Of a DNA stretch of 64,000 nt, positions 47,083 through 58,730 are shown piece by piece. Source of the stretch: Carya illinoinensis (lineage: Eukaryota > Streptophyta > Magnoliopsida > Fagales > Juglandaceae); the NCBI RefSeq assembly GCF_018687715.1, contig NC_056755.1:29321001-29385000 (forward strand), written 5' to 3'. The notes under the pieces were generated by a model, which saw nothing but the letters and a program-made list of their open reading frames with translations, searched no databases and had not been told where the DNA came from. Made by a program: the position numbers and the translations under genes. The first letter of the stretch is position 1; each line of letters begins with the position of its first letter.

Positions 47083-48790
47083 GTAACGCCCCCAGATTCC
47101 TCTTGAGATTGAACGGACTCTGAAGAGTTGAGACATGCAACACAAGATTATCTGCCCTTGTACATAACAATTAAAAATGCAATGTACTTAGTATGCATCT
47201 AATAATATGCAATATTCATAACGGATAATTTTTTTTTGTTGAGCAATACTATGCACCAAATGAGATATTTTTCAACAACTCGAAGCATAATACATAAAAA
47301 TTAAAGTGATAGACATTCATAATTACATCATAAGTCCAAAAGGTCTATAATCACAAAAAGTATGGGAGATAGAGCTCCTTAAGTACATGCATAAACTAAA
47401 TCATCTACTAGGTTGATCCATCGAGTAGCTGGCGCAACTTGGTCAGGGATGCCATAATACTATCTATGAATCGAAGCATGGAGCCTATGAGCTCTGCATC
47501 GTGCCTGCGCTACCTAATTGACCATCTCTAGTCGGCCAAATTTTGTTACATCTCTTGTCCTGTATTTCATTGACCATTCCAGAGAGAATGGTAGTTGGGA
47601 CTACCACGATGAGATTTGATTACAAATCTTAATAAATTAACAAAAAATTAAACTAACAATTTAAAAATTCATGTAGCATGGTAAAAGCATAAATCCATCA
47701 AGTGATAAAAAAAAATCAATTTGACATGACTTAACAAATGACATGGCATGTTTTGACATGATTTGAACTGATGTGAGAAAAACTGAAGTTGAACATGGAC
47801 AAACTTGAATTGACATGAACTTGGATTTGAAACTGAAAAAGAACTTGAACTGAACATAAACATGAACTTGCACTTGAAATAACATAAACCTGAACTTGAA
47901 ATAACATGAATATGAATGTGAAATACATGAACTTAGAATCTTATTTAATAATTAAACATGATTAATAAAGTGACCATATGGGTGCTATATGGTTCCCTTT
48001 TATTCGTTTATCCTTACCAATTACCATATCACAACACAAGTATTTGCACCAGCTATGAGAACGTTAACATACATATTAGTCAACAGGTATCTACACTTGA
48101 TATGAAAAATGTAATGTACATATCCTATGACAGTATCTACAACAACACGAGTACGTATAACATGAAATTGAAAGTGTAGGAGGCACCCTCGGTGTTAGTG
48201 CTTGGCTTCTCTTCAATGACTAGTTAATTAGGCCCAATTCAAAGCCTGTTGATCACCTTGTCAAACTAGAGAATTTTACAATAGTTTAGACACTCTAGCG
48301 TGAACAAAGGCATTCCGCTACAATATTACCCCATCCTAATACTTAGGATCGTGATAACTATAAATAGACTTGACTTGATATGGAAAAAAAATTTCGAGAC
48401 AGACTCAGTACTCGAGACATGAGATGAAAGGATTGATGACCTAATGTAACGTAATGTGACATGTATGTGAGATGAATGACATGGCATAGCATGACACAAA
48501 CAAACATTTCATTACATGGCATAACATGTAACAAATAAATATGTTGTGACATGATAAAGTGTGTAACAAATAAATATTTTACGACAAAATAAAATTTATA
48601 ATAGATAAGTATTTTGTGATAGAATAAAATGTGTAACAGATAAACATATAATGACAAAATAAAATATGCAACAGATAAACATACAATGACATAACATAGC
48701 ATGGCATATGTAAGAACGTAATAACATGAACAACTATTCTTTTACCAACACACATACACAATAATCCGACAGTAAATTAAAAATTAACTT
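47083..48790 (+). repeat. LTR-like dispersed repeat, copy 1
   Basis: It starts TGTAACGCCCCCAGATTC, a typical gypsy LTR beginning. Its reverse complement recurs, with large internal deletions, at about 56650-57490. Shared phrases include CTCTGAAGAGTTGAGACATG, ATCCATCGAGTAGCT, GAGAGAATGGTAGTTGG and TACCCCATCCTAATACTTAGG. About 47700-47930 holds irregular repeats of 'gaacttgaa' and 'acatgaa', and about 48440-48720 similar 'gacatggcata' and 'ataaacat' words. No gene. A solo or truncated LTR is likely, but no clear TG...CA pair or duplication was found. Confidence 0.6.
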
Positions 48791-49525
48791 ACAGTGATTC
48801 TAGTGTAACAAATTAAAATGCTCGAAATACGAGAAACTGTAATTAGAAATTTCTAAACTTTAGAAATTACTCACTAATAGTTTAGAAATATAAAAATATT
48901 GACTTGTAGAGTAAAATTACTATTTTATCTCTTTATATGTGAGAAAATAATCATTTTACTCCTAATTAAGGATTTCACATCCTAATTCCTAAACTCACCA
49001 AAATTTATATTTCTCATGTAAAGTTTTTCTAAATCCAAATATGTAATTAGAAAAATTTAAAACACATCACAACAAGGTAAATCATGCCTGAGCCGAAACA
49101 TCCATAGGCCAAATCTCTTAATTTTGTCGCAATCCTATACGTGGATTGTTTTATGAATTGAATCCTCTTTGGTTTGGTACAAAATGGATTGTTGGATGGA
49201 ATAATGTTTAAGAGATTTGGCCTATGTATGTTTCAGCCTAGGCATGATTTACCTAGTCGTGATTTATTTTAAAATTTCCTAATTAAATATTTAAATTTAA
49301 GACAAAATTTACATAAGGAATATAAATTTTGGAGAGGTTTGGAGTTAGGATGCAAAATCCTTAAATTAAGGGCAAAATGGTCATTTCCCGCATGGTAATC
49401 TTTCCATGAGTAAGAAATTTTATATTTCTAAGTATACGAGTGAGGAGTTTCTAACCTTCAGAAATATCTCTTTACAATTCCCGTTATTTTGCACTTTATT
49501 TCATCTTGCTACAATTACTCTGAGT
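48791..49525. mobile_element. Foldback element with inverted arms of about 330 bp
   Basis: The left arm (48791-49125) and right arm (about 49200-49525) are inverted, imperfect copies. Matching pairs are CAAATCTCTTA with TAAGAGATTTGG, CATGCCTGAGCCGAAACATC with GTTTCAGCCTAGGCATGATT, CCAAAATTTATATT with AATATAAATTTTGG, and TTTCTAAACTTTAGAAAT with TTTCTAACCTTCAGAAAT. The loop of about 75 bp contains TTTGGTTTGGTACAAAATGG. It could form a very long hairpin transcript. Whether it is a DNA-transposon foldback or an inverted duplication of UTR sequence is not decided. Confidence 0.75.
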
Positions 49526-49536
49526 TCGCCTCTAAC

Positions 49537-49770
49537 CTTTTTTTTTTTTTTTAAAAGAGCGGAAGGTCATATGTCCAAGAGTGACCCCCTCCCATTTTGA
49601 TTAAAAAATACCCTCACTTTTGGCATAGGAATACCGTGGAAACAAAAACAAAAACCAAGGAAAAATCCGAAGGAACCATAGCCAAAAACTCTAAACAAAT
49701 ACAAACCTATTAGTCAAGGAAAAAGACCATAAGAGAACCAAGGAAAAACCCGACCTAACATCGTAAAGAT
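49537..49770 (-). mobile_element. 3' end of a minus-strand LINE (separated by the hAT insertion)
   Basis: The T run at 49537-49551 is the poly(A) tail read in reverse. The tail sequence (GGTCACTCTTGGACATATGA on the minus strand) matches the LINE tail near 45690. The coding end (minus, IFTMLGRVFPWFSYGL) continues the RNase H frame that resumes at 55562 on the other side of the hAT. Confidence 0.85.
49763..49770. repeat. hAT target-site duplication, left copy (GTAAAGAT)
   Basis: Exact 8-bp match to 55554-55561, the hallmark of hAT insertion. Confidence 0.95.
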
Positions 49771-49986
49771 TAGGGGTGCTACCCGCCCCCCCGGGGCGGG
49801 GCCACCCCCGCCCCGCCCCCCGCCCCTGCCCATGTAGGGGGAAGTTTTTTGTCCCCGCCTCCTTCCCCCACATGGACGAGGGCGGGGTACCTCGTCCGGT
49901 AATGAGGGTGCGGGGATGGACCTGCCCCTGTCCGCCCCTAGGCTTTTGTAATTGGGCCCTTGGCCCATTGAGATAATTTGGGTCAT

Positions 49987-50680
49987 TTTGAGCCTAAATA
50001 AGTTTTTTGGGCTCAGAATGACCTAGAAACACAATCCAGGCCTATTTTTAGACTAAAAATTTAATTACAACTATATTTATATATTAAAAAAACTGAAAAA
50101 AAAAATTAGGAATACAAATACTAATTACTAAATTCCAAGTTCAAAAACTTCAACAATCAACCTAATACTATTAGCCTATTAATTACTAAGTAACTAAGGC
50201 AAGCACTAAGCGATTATAAAATTACAATGATAGAAATTACAAAATCATGTCAACTAATAAACAATTACAAAATTACAAAGACATAAAAATAATAAATACT
50301 ACAAATTGTACCATTAATGATTAACATTACAACTAATTATAAATTACAAAATCATAACATTAGGAAGTTTGATCAATTTTGGGTGGCGGTTAGTTCACTG
50401 AGACGTTTCATTGTGTTGAGATATGGGCAGACAAATTCAAGATCATAAATCCAGCAATAATAACAAGTTAAAAATAAACGAATTAGAATTATCAATATAA
50501 ATTTTTAACTTATAAATTAAGGGATTAATTGTGCAAACCATGAGCAATGGTGGGTCTAGAATCTAATATAAAAGAAGTCATATTGCAGTGGAGGTAGCTG
50601 TAGACGTCATCCCAGGTATCCAGGTGCATTTGAAATTAACACCAATTAATTTAAATAAATAAATAAAAATAAGATAATTG
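49987..50680. other. hAT 3' interior, non-coding
   Basis: An A-rich sequence rich in 'aattacaaa' words (50080-50350) lies between the GC-rich end and the transposase stop. No ORF. Confidence 0.5.
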
Positions 50681-50683
50681 AAT

Positions 50684-52814
50684 TCAGGTGACATTACCAG
50701 ATCCAGGTGCATCATCACCCTCCTCATCGGCGTTGACATGATCATAATCAATAACATCCGGAACATGAATTGGACTCCCTGTGTTCCAATTTAAGGTGCA
50801 AATCAAAGTCTCAATAGCGGCAGGATCTAATGAGCTCCAAAATGGATCCAATACACGCCCTCTGGTGCTAAAGGCTGACTCCAAGGGTACGGTGCTAATA
50901 GAGATGACCAAAATACTGCGGGCTATTTGTGCAAGGACGGGATACTTGGGGCCATGTACCTTCCACCAAGCTAAGATATCAAAGTCTCGTACATATGTTA
51001 AAGATCTAGACCAAAGTATCTGTCTATCTCTGACTTAGCCTCTGGAGTACTCCTCGTTAATGGGTTCCCTTCCATCTTGTCATCCCAGTCCATTCTACGT
51101 TTTTTCTCAGCCCTTGCATCTGGAACTGGTGGGGGGATAGGAGTAGGTGCCATAATATTACCATACCGCAAGATGGTAAACTCATCAAATAATCTATCAA
51201 GGGTTTCCCTAACCCTTGATGCAATATGCTTCGCCCATACTTGCCCGTAGGCAATATGCAATCCATATACCATGCCATCCACCTTAAACTGGGGGTAAAT
51301 GGAAACAGCTACATATAACAACATATTAGCCCTATTGAAATCTCCCCCCCAAATACTTGTCGTACTTCGCCCTCATCAACAATGCCATCTCCCGCAACCT
51401 AGTGTGATCGCTCGCAATAATCTCATCTAATTCTTCTTTTACCTTACATATTTGTTGACAAAAATGATGGGATGTAGGATACAAAGAACCAGATAAAATC
51501 GTGGTAATCTCGTAGAAAAGCCTTAGAAAATCTACGAAAGTAGATACAACATCCCAGTCCTCAGTCATAGGCTTCCCCAATCCCGCTTGATTTTCAAAAT
51601 ATTTTATATATTGGATATCTTCCTCACCTAATAAGGCAAATGCCAACTTATACTCTTGGGTTGCCTCCAACATAAAAAATGTTGAGTTATATCGCGTAGT
51701 CAAATTAGTACAAAGCCCTTTCTTTGATGTTATGCCCACAGACCGCGTAGCAACCTTGAAATTCTCCAATCTCGCAGAAGAATATCTCACCCATCTCACA
51801 GCAGTCCTAACCTGAGCAATAGAGTCATGAAGATTTTTCATACCGTCACTGATAATAAGATTAAGAATATGTGCTGCACACCTTACATGTAAATACTCAC
51901 CACCCAAGATTGTCTTATTTGCCTCTCTAAGAAAGGTCTTAAGATATCCCAATGCGGTATCGTTAGATGATGCATTATCAACTGTGCATGTCACAACGCG
52001 TGTCAACCCCCACTCCTTTATAGCGGCCCCCAAGGCCGTCCAATCGTCTCACCCTTCTGATCAGTAATGTGATAAAATTTGAGAATTTTCTTATGCAATG
52101 TCCAATTGTCATCAACAAAATGACAAGTCAAAGACATATAATTAAAATTTTGGACCAATGTCCAACAATCAGTGGTGAGGGAAACAAACTGACCCGCCAA
52201 GAAACCCCTCAACTTCTCTTTTTCAGATCGATAATTTTTTTTACATCCTTTGCCACCGTGTGATGAGAATGAAGTTGAAACCTTGGTTCCATGTAGTGAC
52301 AAAACGCTTGAAACCCTTCCCCATTCACAATTTGAAAATGTAGCTCATCCATGATGACCATACGGGCTAGGTGTATCCTACATTGCTCAGGATCCCACTT
52401 CGTGTACCCCTTCAACTCAATACCCCCACTACTCTCATCCTCCATTTTTTTAAGTCCAATTTCTAGCCTAGATTGACTCTTCTCTTGCAAAGATTTTAGA
52501 ATTGGACTTTTTTTACATTGCTCTTCTAAGTGCACCTTTAATTGCGAGGTGCCATGTCTCCTAAAGTGGCATCCATAAATTTTACCGCAATAGTTACATT
52601 TGGCTTGAGGGTTATTAGGGTCACCACCCTCTAGTTTGGTGAAATGAGACCAAACTATGAAAGCAGGTTTTTTGTTAGGCTTGGGGGCGGGGCAAGGGGT
52701 AGAGGTAGGGGTAGAGGTTGGGGTACCCTCAATTGGGATAGGGGTAGAGGTAGGGATACCTTTAATAGAGGAGCTCGCACTAGAATCTGTCGGCATTTCC
52801 ATTAACTCAAGCAA
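50684..52814 (-). pseudogene. hAT transposase (BED finger, RNase H-like core, dimerisation domain)
   Basis: A Met at 52814 starts a Thr/Pro-rich leader (STPTSTPCPAPKPNKKP), then a BED zinc finger (VWSHFTKLEGG, CNYCGKIYGCHFRRHGTSQL, HLEEQC). The catalytic core has TTDCWT (first Asp), CTVDNASSND (second Asp) and RCAAHILNLIISDGM. LDEIIASDHTRLREMALLMR is the helical insertion. The C-terminal dimerisation domain reads ISISTVPLESAFSTRGRVLD with the catalytic-type Glu region. Frames change near 52220, 52030, 51330 and 50930, so at least four indels break a protein of about 700 aa. It resembles DAYSLEEPER/RICESLEEPER-type hAT proteins. The key catalytic residues survive, so inactivation is by frameshift. 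Confidence 0.92.
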
Positions 52815-54239
52815 ACAATAAATCTAAAATTATAGCAAACATGAAAAGTATTCACATCCAACCAAAGAACGAATATTATTTGATATATTGCTCAAATGTT
52901 TAATTTTTCCCCCATAATAGCCAGCAAAAAGTAGAGCCCTTTTGTCAAAAGTAAAATTTTTAATTTTAGCCAAATAACTCATATACTCAACTCGGATGAG
53001 AATGTTCTAATAGAAAAATAGAAATAAAATATAAATGATTGAATAAATGCAATAAGCTTTAAAATCTTTAGATTATAAAAATCATAAAACTAAACTAAAT
53101 AGTAAAAATATTATAAAAAAAAGTAAAAGGAAAAGCTATAAATAAACATAAAAAAATATAAAAACATAAAAAAAAAATAAGACTTCAAAACGAAAAAACA
53201 TCTATAAATTTAACAAGTAAAGAAACAAAATGAATAATAAAAAAAAAATTAATAACACAGAAGAAACTGAAAAATTATGTGAGATAGGCATGTCAATTGT
53301 CAACATTTATGTTAAGTCTTAAATGGAAATATTATATATGAACGTACCGAGTACTACTATAAAATATATGTAAATATGAGGATTTACATTTCTTACAATT
53401 CGGACAATAACTCTTGGGCCTAAAGATAGACACATTAAATAACCGACCTTATTTTGTAATGAAGAACAGTAATTTAATAAACGTATTGAATTTGGATTTT
53501 GTTGAATAAATCTGGAACAGGTTGTGGAATCAAATCTACAAAAAGAAGAACAAGCAAAGAAATCCAATCCGGATTTTGTTGAATAAATCCGGAACAGGTT
53601 GTCTTCCAAATCTTTTTGTGCAATACTAGCTGGAAAAATTATAGTATATATACATACATATATATATATATATATATATCTTCCTCACTCCCACCTCTCC
53701 ACTAATTTTTATATGTAATAAACAAATAATACCAAGAATTAATTAATTTAAATATACAAACAAGGCGTGAGGAATATATATAAATAATTATATATAAATT
53801 CATAATCACTTGTGTTTGAAGTTTGTAAAATAACTTTCGTAACTTCAGACATGCATACACGTATAATTAAAATTTATAATAATTTTTTCCCTAAAAATGC
53901 AATTAATAGGACAAAAAAAATTAGACAACCCTCAAATAACAAAATGAACTCAATAATTAAATTAAAATTTACAGTAAAATCCAACCATAAAAATCAAACC
54001 AAAAGGATTTTATAAAAACAAATTTACACAAAATCAAAACACATTCAATCAGATCCAATTCACACATTCAATCTGATCACTCATCACACACATGCACATT
54101 CAATCCTCCACAATACACAATTCACAATCTCATCCTCTGTCTCCATTAATCCCATCCTCCACTTAATTCCATAAAAATTTAAATTAAAAAAAAAAAGAAA
54201 AAAAAAAGAGAGGGACAAACTTACCGGCCAACGAGACTC
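52815..54239. other. hAT 5' interior, non-coding
   Basis: A/T-rich upstream sequence of the transposase. TCAACAAAATCCGGAT-type words repeat near 53493 and 53570. A (TA)n run lies at 53655-53679. No supported gene; minus ORF 53319-53609 is a shadow. Confidence 0.45.
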
Positions 54240-54559
54240 AAAGAGGTAGCTGCGGTGGCGACGGGGGGAATGGCGACGCGATGGCGCATTGGGTGGCCGG
54301 CCAAATCTGTTTGACCAGGGGGAGGGGGGGGTTTATACTGTTGGGGAGGATTTTTTTGGGGGGGGGGGGGGGGGGGTGTTTAGTTTTAGGTTAAAAGTAA
54401 ACCCAAAACAGTGCCATTTTGGATTTACTTTCTTAAATAAAAAATAAAAATAAAAACTCAGGTGCCAAAACGACGTCGTTTTGGTCACCTGAGGGTTTTT
54501 TTAATATATATTATATATATATATATATACGGGGCGGGGCGGGGTATTTCTGGGATGGG
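54240..54559. other. GC- and G-rich stretch of the hAT element
   Basis: Short GC-rich sequence (GGTGGCGACGGGGGGAATGG near 54252) is followed by a run of about 19 G at 54358-54376 and a (TA)n run near 54508. It may be promoter/5' UTR of the transposase. The long G run could be unreliable in assembly. Confidence 0.45.
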
Positions 54560-55401
54560 TAAGGGCTGTAAATAAACTAGTCTGTTGGATAGCCCACTCG
54601 ATACTCGCTCAGTTAAACTCGAATCGAACTTGACTCGTGAAAAAAAAGCTCATTCGTTAAAACAGATACCCACTCGATTTGTAAATGACACATACCCAAC
54701 AAAACTCGACTGCTTGCTCGTATAGGCTCGAGTCGACTCGTTAGCTCGACTCGATTAAAACTCATTCATATATTGATAAATATATACATACACCTATGCA
54801 TATATATATTTATTAGCTAATAATATAAGCATACTATTTTTATAATTAAATATATAATATGTATTCTAATTACTTATGTCTATATAGTAAATATACTTCA
54901 TAGGTATATTTTATAATTTGTATAATAATTAGTTGATAAAATTTAATAATTTCATATACTAGTAGGTGAGAACCATATATAAAATAGATATATGCTATTA
55001 TATTAAGTGTATGTATTAATAATATATGTAGGCATATAATATATTGTTATTTTGGATAAATATCAACTAGTTAGATATTAATTATTTATAAATTTTTAAA
55101 AATTTTATAATTTAGTAGAGGTTCTACTTGTTAGTTGTATAAATTCAATATTAGTTATTTTTTAATTTATTTAATTTATTAATTATTAAATCTTATTGCA
55201 AAAAAAAAAAAAAACAATTCAAGCTCGAGCTCGGCTCGACTAGAACTCGTTTGTGGGACGAGCTCGAGCTCGAGTTGAGATTTTAGCTTATTGAGTCGAG
55301 CTCGAACAAAGAATTTAAAAAAATCTCGAGCTCGAGTATTTTGAGTCAAGTCGAGCTCGACAAGCCAAAAACCGGCTCGGCTCGGCTCGACTCAATCCCT
55401 A
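54560..55401. mobile_element. Nested hAT-like element rich in GCTCGAGC (842 bp)
   Basis: The left end is TAAGGGCTGTAAATAAACTA. The right end, reversed, is TAGGGATTGAGTCGAGCCGA. The flanking octamers GGGATGGG (54552-54559) and GGGGTGGG (55402-55409) match at seven of eight bases. Both ends carry many CTCGAGCTCGAG and CGACTCG words in inverted orientation. The middle is plain AT sequence. No ORF, so it is non-autonomous. Confidence 0.7.
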
Positions 55402-55553
55402 GGGGTGGGGGATCACCCCATACCGCCCCCGCCCACGACCCCATATACGGGTGGGGGAAACCCCGCCCCATGTTGCCGAACGGGGTAATCCGCTCCACCA
55501 CACGAGGGCGGGGCCGGGTAGCAGTAGGGGCGGAGCCCCGCTGCCCACCCCTA

Positions 55554-55561
55554 GTAAAGAT
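55554..55561. repeat. hAT target-site duplication, right copy (GTAAAGAT)
   Basis: Exact match to 49763-49770. Confidence 0.95.
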
Positions 55562-56560
55562 GGGAGGCCTAAACTATCCAAACGGATCAAACCTCAAAGA
55601 ATCCGAGACATACTACAATTATTATAGTACACCAAATCTGCTCCTGAAGCCCCAAACTTGGCTAACCAATCCGCCACCCTATTACCTTCACACAAGACAT
55701 GTTGAAAATGGCATTGCATAGTTTGGGATAGCCCAATAATTTCCTCCCAAAAATCCTCTAAGTACCGTACACCACATCTCCCTCTCAACCAACAAGAAAT
55801 AACCACCTTCGAATCCATTTCTACTATCACCTTAGTGATATTTAAAGCTTTGCAACTTCTCAAACCTTGAAGTAACACCATGAGTTACGCTTTATTATTG
55901 GAACCAAAGCCGACATGTGAGGCATAAGCCTAAACATGTCGTCCTGATTCATTACAAATAATCCCCCCCCCCCCAATTCCACAAGAACCTGGATTGCCAA
56001 GACTGCTACCATCTGTGTTTAGTTTGTGGCACCCAGACGGTGGCTTAACCCACCGTACTACTTTGCAAAAAGGACTTTAGGGACAACCGGTTTTATCCTC
56101 AGGGCGTCGAGAATCATACCATCTTGGTGGGACAACCATTTAGGCTGCTTAGCCACCTGACAAAGGGAACCAAGCCATACACAAATAGAATGGACAACAA
56201 TTTCGTGGGATTCCAGAATACCTTCCATCCGAGTTAGACATCTTCTCCTCCATAATCACCAAGTAACAATGATGGGCAGAATGCCCACAATAAATCCCAC
56301 TTGTGTAGATGAGCTAGTCGCCTGAACCAAGTCGCCGCATTCTGTTTCCAAGCTCTTCCAATAGGAATACCAAAGATAGTGCCAAAGAAGGACCATATTT
56401 TTTTTTAGGAAGTCACCCTCAAAGATCACATGGTTCATATCTTCAGTGTGACCTATAATACAACAATCACATTTGGAAGCAAGAGGAATACCAATACGTT
56501 ACAATCTATCATCCACACTCAATGCCATATGCCAAGCCCTCCAAAAATGTATAGACATTT
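55562..56560 (-). pseudogene. LINE ORF2 C-terminal fragment: zinc-RVT and RNase H (minus)
   Basis: Read from 56560 downward: FWRAWHMALSVDDRL near 56550, the zinc-RVT cysteines in KCDCCIIGHTEDMNHVIFEG near 56470-56420, and ILESHEIVVHSICVWLGSLC. RNase H follows from about 56020. The open frame 55881-55594 gives MVLLQGLRSCKALNITKVIV, EMDSKVV, WLRGRCGVRYLEDFWEEIIG and EGNRVADWLAKFG, with the catalytic Asp in EMDSK. It is cut after LRGLIRLDSLGL by the hAT and resumes at 49770. It is 5'-truncated at about 56560. Confidence 0.87.
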
Positions 56561-56599
56561 TTAACATAAGACATTTAATCTTAGGATACTTGTGTTTGT

Positions 56600-57490
56600 A
56601 TGGTGGTAAGAAATCATTATTCATGTGGTTAGGTTTATATATATACATGTTTAGTTATGTTATGTCATATTAACTTTTCAAGTACATAACTATCTGTCAC
56701 ACATTATGTCACTTAATGCCATGTTTCCTTTTCAAGTACATAACTATCTGTCACACGTTATATCGTGCCATGCCATGTTTAACTGTTGCACACCATGTTG
56801 TGCCGTATTGTTAGTCATATTTACATGTCATGTCACGTCATGACATGTCATCTGTCATTTCATTTCACGCCATTTCATGTCATGATTATGAAGTTCGTCA
56901 CAAAAAGTAGTATTTTTCTAGTCAGTTGAATCTTTTATGTTTATCATGACCCTAAGTGATAGGATGAGGTAATATCCTAGTGAAGCTCTATTGTTCATGC
57001 TAGAGTATTTAAATTGGTGTGAAATTCCTTAGGTTGACAAAATAACTTGCTAAAATTTGTAATCAAATCTCACTTGGTAGTTCCAACTACCATTCTCCAG
57101 AGAATGGTAGATCATGTGCCAGGATTTGGAGATGCAATAGAGGCTCCCTTGGAGAAGGTCAACTAGGTAGCAATGCAACAACGTGGAGCTCATCACTTCA
57201 ATGCTCCATTTATCGATAGGATTTTGGTTTCCTTAGTCAAGTTGCGCGAGCTACTCGATGGATCTTTTAGACATACATTATATCTTTTGAACATCTATTA
57301 TCTTAAGATTATGAAGTATGTTTGGATGTTTGGGATATATCTTATCTAAAAGATAGTATTGCTTAGAGAAAAAAATTATCTGCTGCAAATATTACATATT
57401 GTTAGATGAATGTTAGGTACATTACATCTTTATCGTCATGAATGGGGGCAAGTAACCTTGAGTTGCATGTCCTGATACTTCAGAGTCTGC
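56600..57490 (-). repeat. LTR-like dispersed repeat, copy 2 (inverted and deleted)
   Basis: The reverse complement aligns in blocks to 47090-48400: CAGACTCTGAAGTATCAGGA near 57485, CATCGAGTAGCTCGCGCAA near 57255, AGAATGGTAGTTGGAACTAC near 57100, and TACCTCATCCTATCACTTAG near 56965. About 56680-56890 is made of short CATGTCA and 'catgcca' words like those in copy 1. No gene. Confidence 0.6.
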
Positions 57491-57730
57491 CAAAACCCAA
57501 GCATAAATCTTTTACACGTCACAGTCACTCTTGCTACTACCTCAAAGATTTCCCAATCCCTCACTTCTCTAGGCTTCTCCATCCTTTGAAAAATCCTAAC
57601 CTTTCTTCTTCCACTTTCTGCACATCTTCAATGGCGCCTGAAAATACCTCTGCTCATTGCATCTCGAGGGTCTTCTAGGAACCCAAGGGGGTCTTGATCC
57701 CCCCCCCCCCCCCCCCCCAAAAAAAAAAAC
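57491..57730 (+). other. C/T-rich fragment with ATG and a poly(C)/poly(A) block
   Basis: Pyrimidine-rich sequence with an ATG context (TCTTCAATGGCGCCTGAAAA near 57622) resembles a 5' leader and start of a small coding exon. The frame stops at 57676. C and A homopolymers fill 57699-57730. Origin unknown. Confidence 0.35.
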
Positions 57731-58730
57731 GCCTGGGGTAGCCATTCAAAAAATGATTCAGGTTATGATTCACAATAAGAGCTTACCTACTCACTTTTGG
57801 GAAGACATTGAAAACACTATATGTCACATAGAGAATAGAGTCAACATATCCAAAATGCCATGTGAGCTGTGGAAAGGAAGAAGTATTTTAGTGTTTTTGG
57901 AAGTAAATATTACCTATTGAGAGATAGAGAAAACTTGGCTAAGTTTGACCAAAAGATTGATGAGGGCATTTTTCTTAGTTACTCCAAAAATAGTCGTGCC
58001 TATAGGAACTACAACCTACGCACTCAAACTATTATAGAATCCATAAATATGCTTGTAAATGATACATCTAGAGAGGCACCAAGTAAGGGGGAGCAAGTAG
58101 ATGCACCGGGTGAGACTAGGGATGAAGAAGTTGGTGACCTTGATGAAAATTCCAAAACATCCCTCGTCAATTAGCTAGTCCACCTAAATAGCCCTCCTTG
58201 AGGGTCAAGTTAAATCATCCACAAGATAACATCATCGGTGATTTAAAAGAAGAACTGAGACTGAAAATTAAAGTAAGAAATCAATTGGCTCAGTCATGTT
58301 ACATTTCACAGGTTGAACCAAAAAGGGCAGAAGAAGCTATGAGTGATGAAAATTGGATAAATGTATTACATGAAAAATTAAATCAATTTTTTAGTAATGA
58401 TTAATGGTATTTAGTTCCTAGACTTGAGGATTACAATATTATTGGTACAAAGTAGATTTTTAAGAGTAAGTCTAATGAAAATGATACTATGGTGCGAAAT
58501 AAGGCAAGGTTAGTAGCTTAAGGCTACACTAAGGTAGAAGGAATAGACTTTAATGAGACATTTGCGCAAGTTTCTAGGCTTAAATCCATTAGAATATTGT
58601 TGAGTATTGTGTGTCATATGTGTTTTATGCTCTACCAAATGGATGTCAAGAGTACATTCTTGAATAGGGTCATTAAAGAAGATGTACATGTTGAGCAACC
58701 CAAGTGTTTTGCATATCCTAATGGGATGTT
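57731..58730 (+). pseudogene. Ty1/copia integrase C-terminus and RT fragment
   Basis: Integrase end: MIHNKSLPTHFWEDIENTIC, then YELWKGR-like sequence and VFGSKYYLLRDRENLAKFDQ near 57890-57950. EGIFLSYSKNSRAYRNYNLR and IESINMLVND follow. The RT start is in broken frames: EPKRAEEAMSDENWINVLHE near 58320, IGTKWIF-like near 58440, KARLVAQGYT-like with a stop near 58505, and a final open piece 58597-58797 with CFMLYQMDVKSTFLNRVIKE. A frameshift near 57900 and many stops make it dead. It ends where a MITE-like repeat begins. The lineage resembles the copia at 15592-27370 but this is another copy. Confidence 0.88.

Larger units (their letters stand above)
49771..55553 (-). mobile_element. hAT transposon with broken transposase (5783 bp)
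   Basis: The ends are inverted, TAGGGGTG on the left and CACCCCTA on the right, flanked by a perfect GTAAAGAT. Both ends pass into extremely GC-rich subterminal sequence (CGGGGCGGGGCC near 49793; GGGCGGAGCCCCGC near 55528), in contrast to the AT-rich interior. The minus-strand transposase lies at 50684-52814. A second element is nested at 54560-55401. The insertion target is the RNase H end of a minus-strand LINE. Confidence 0.93.

Noticed and set aside
48358..48761. Minus-strand ORFs of 60-114 codons rich in His, Tyr and Leu
   Set aside because: They come from short 'gacatggcata/ataaacat' repeats within an LTR-like repeat.
49691..49986. Gly/Arg/Pro-rich ORFs on both strands
   Set aside because: They are readings of the GC-rich hAT terminus joined to LINE sequence.
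54358..54376. Long G run as a functional signal
   Set aside because: Homopolymers of this length are prone to sequencing and assembly error.
57699..57730. C run followed by A run as a retroposition scar
   Set aside because: No target duplication or matching element end nearby, and homopolymer length is unreliable.
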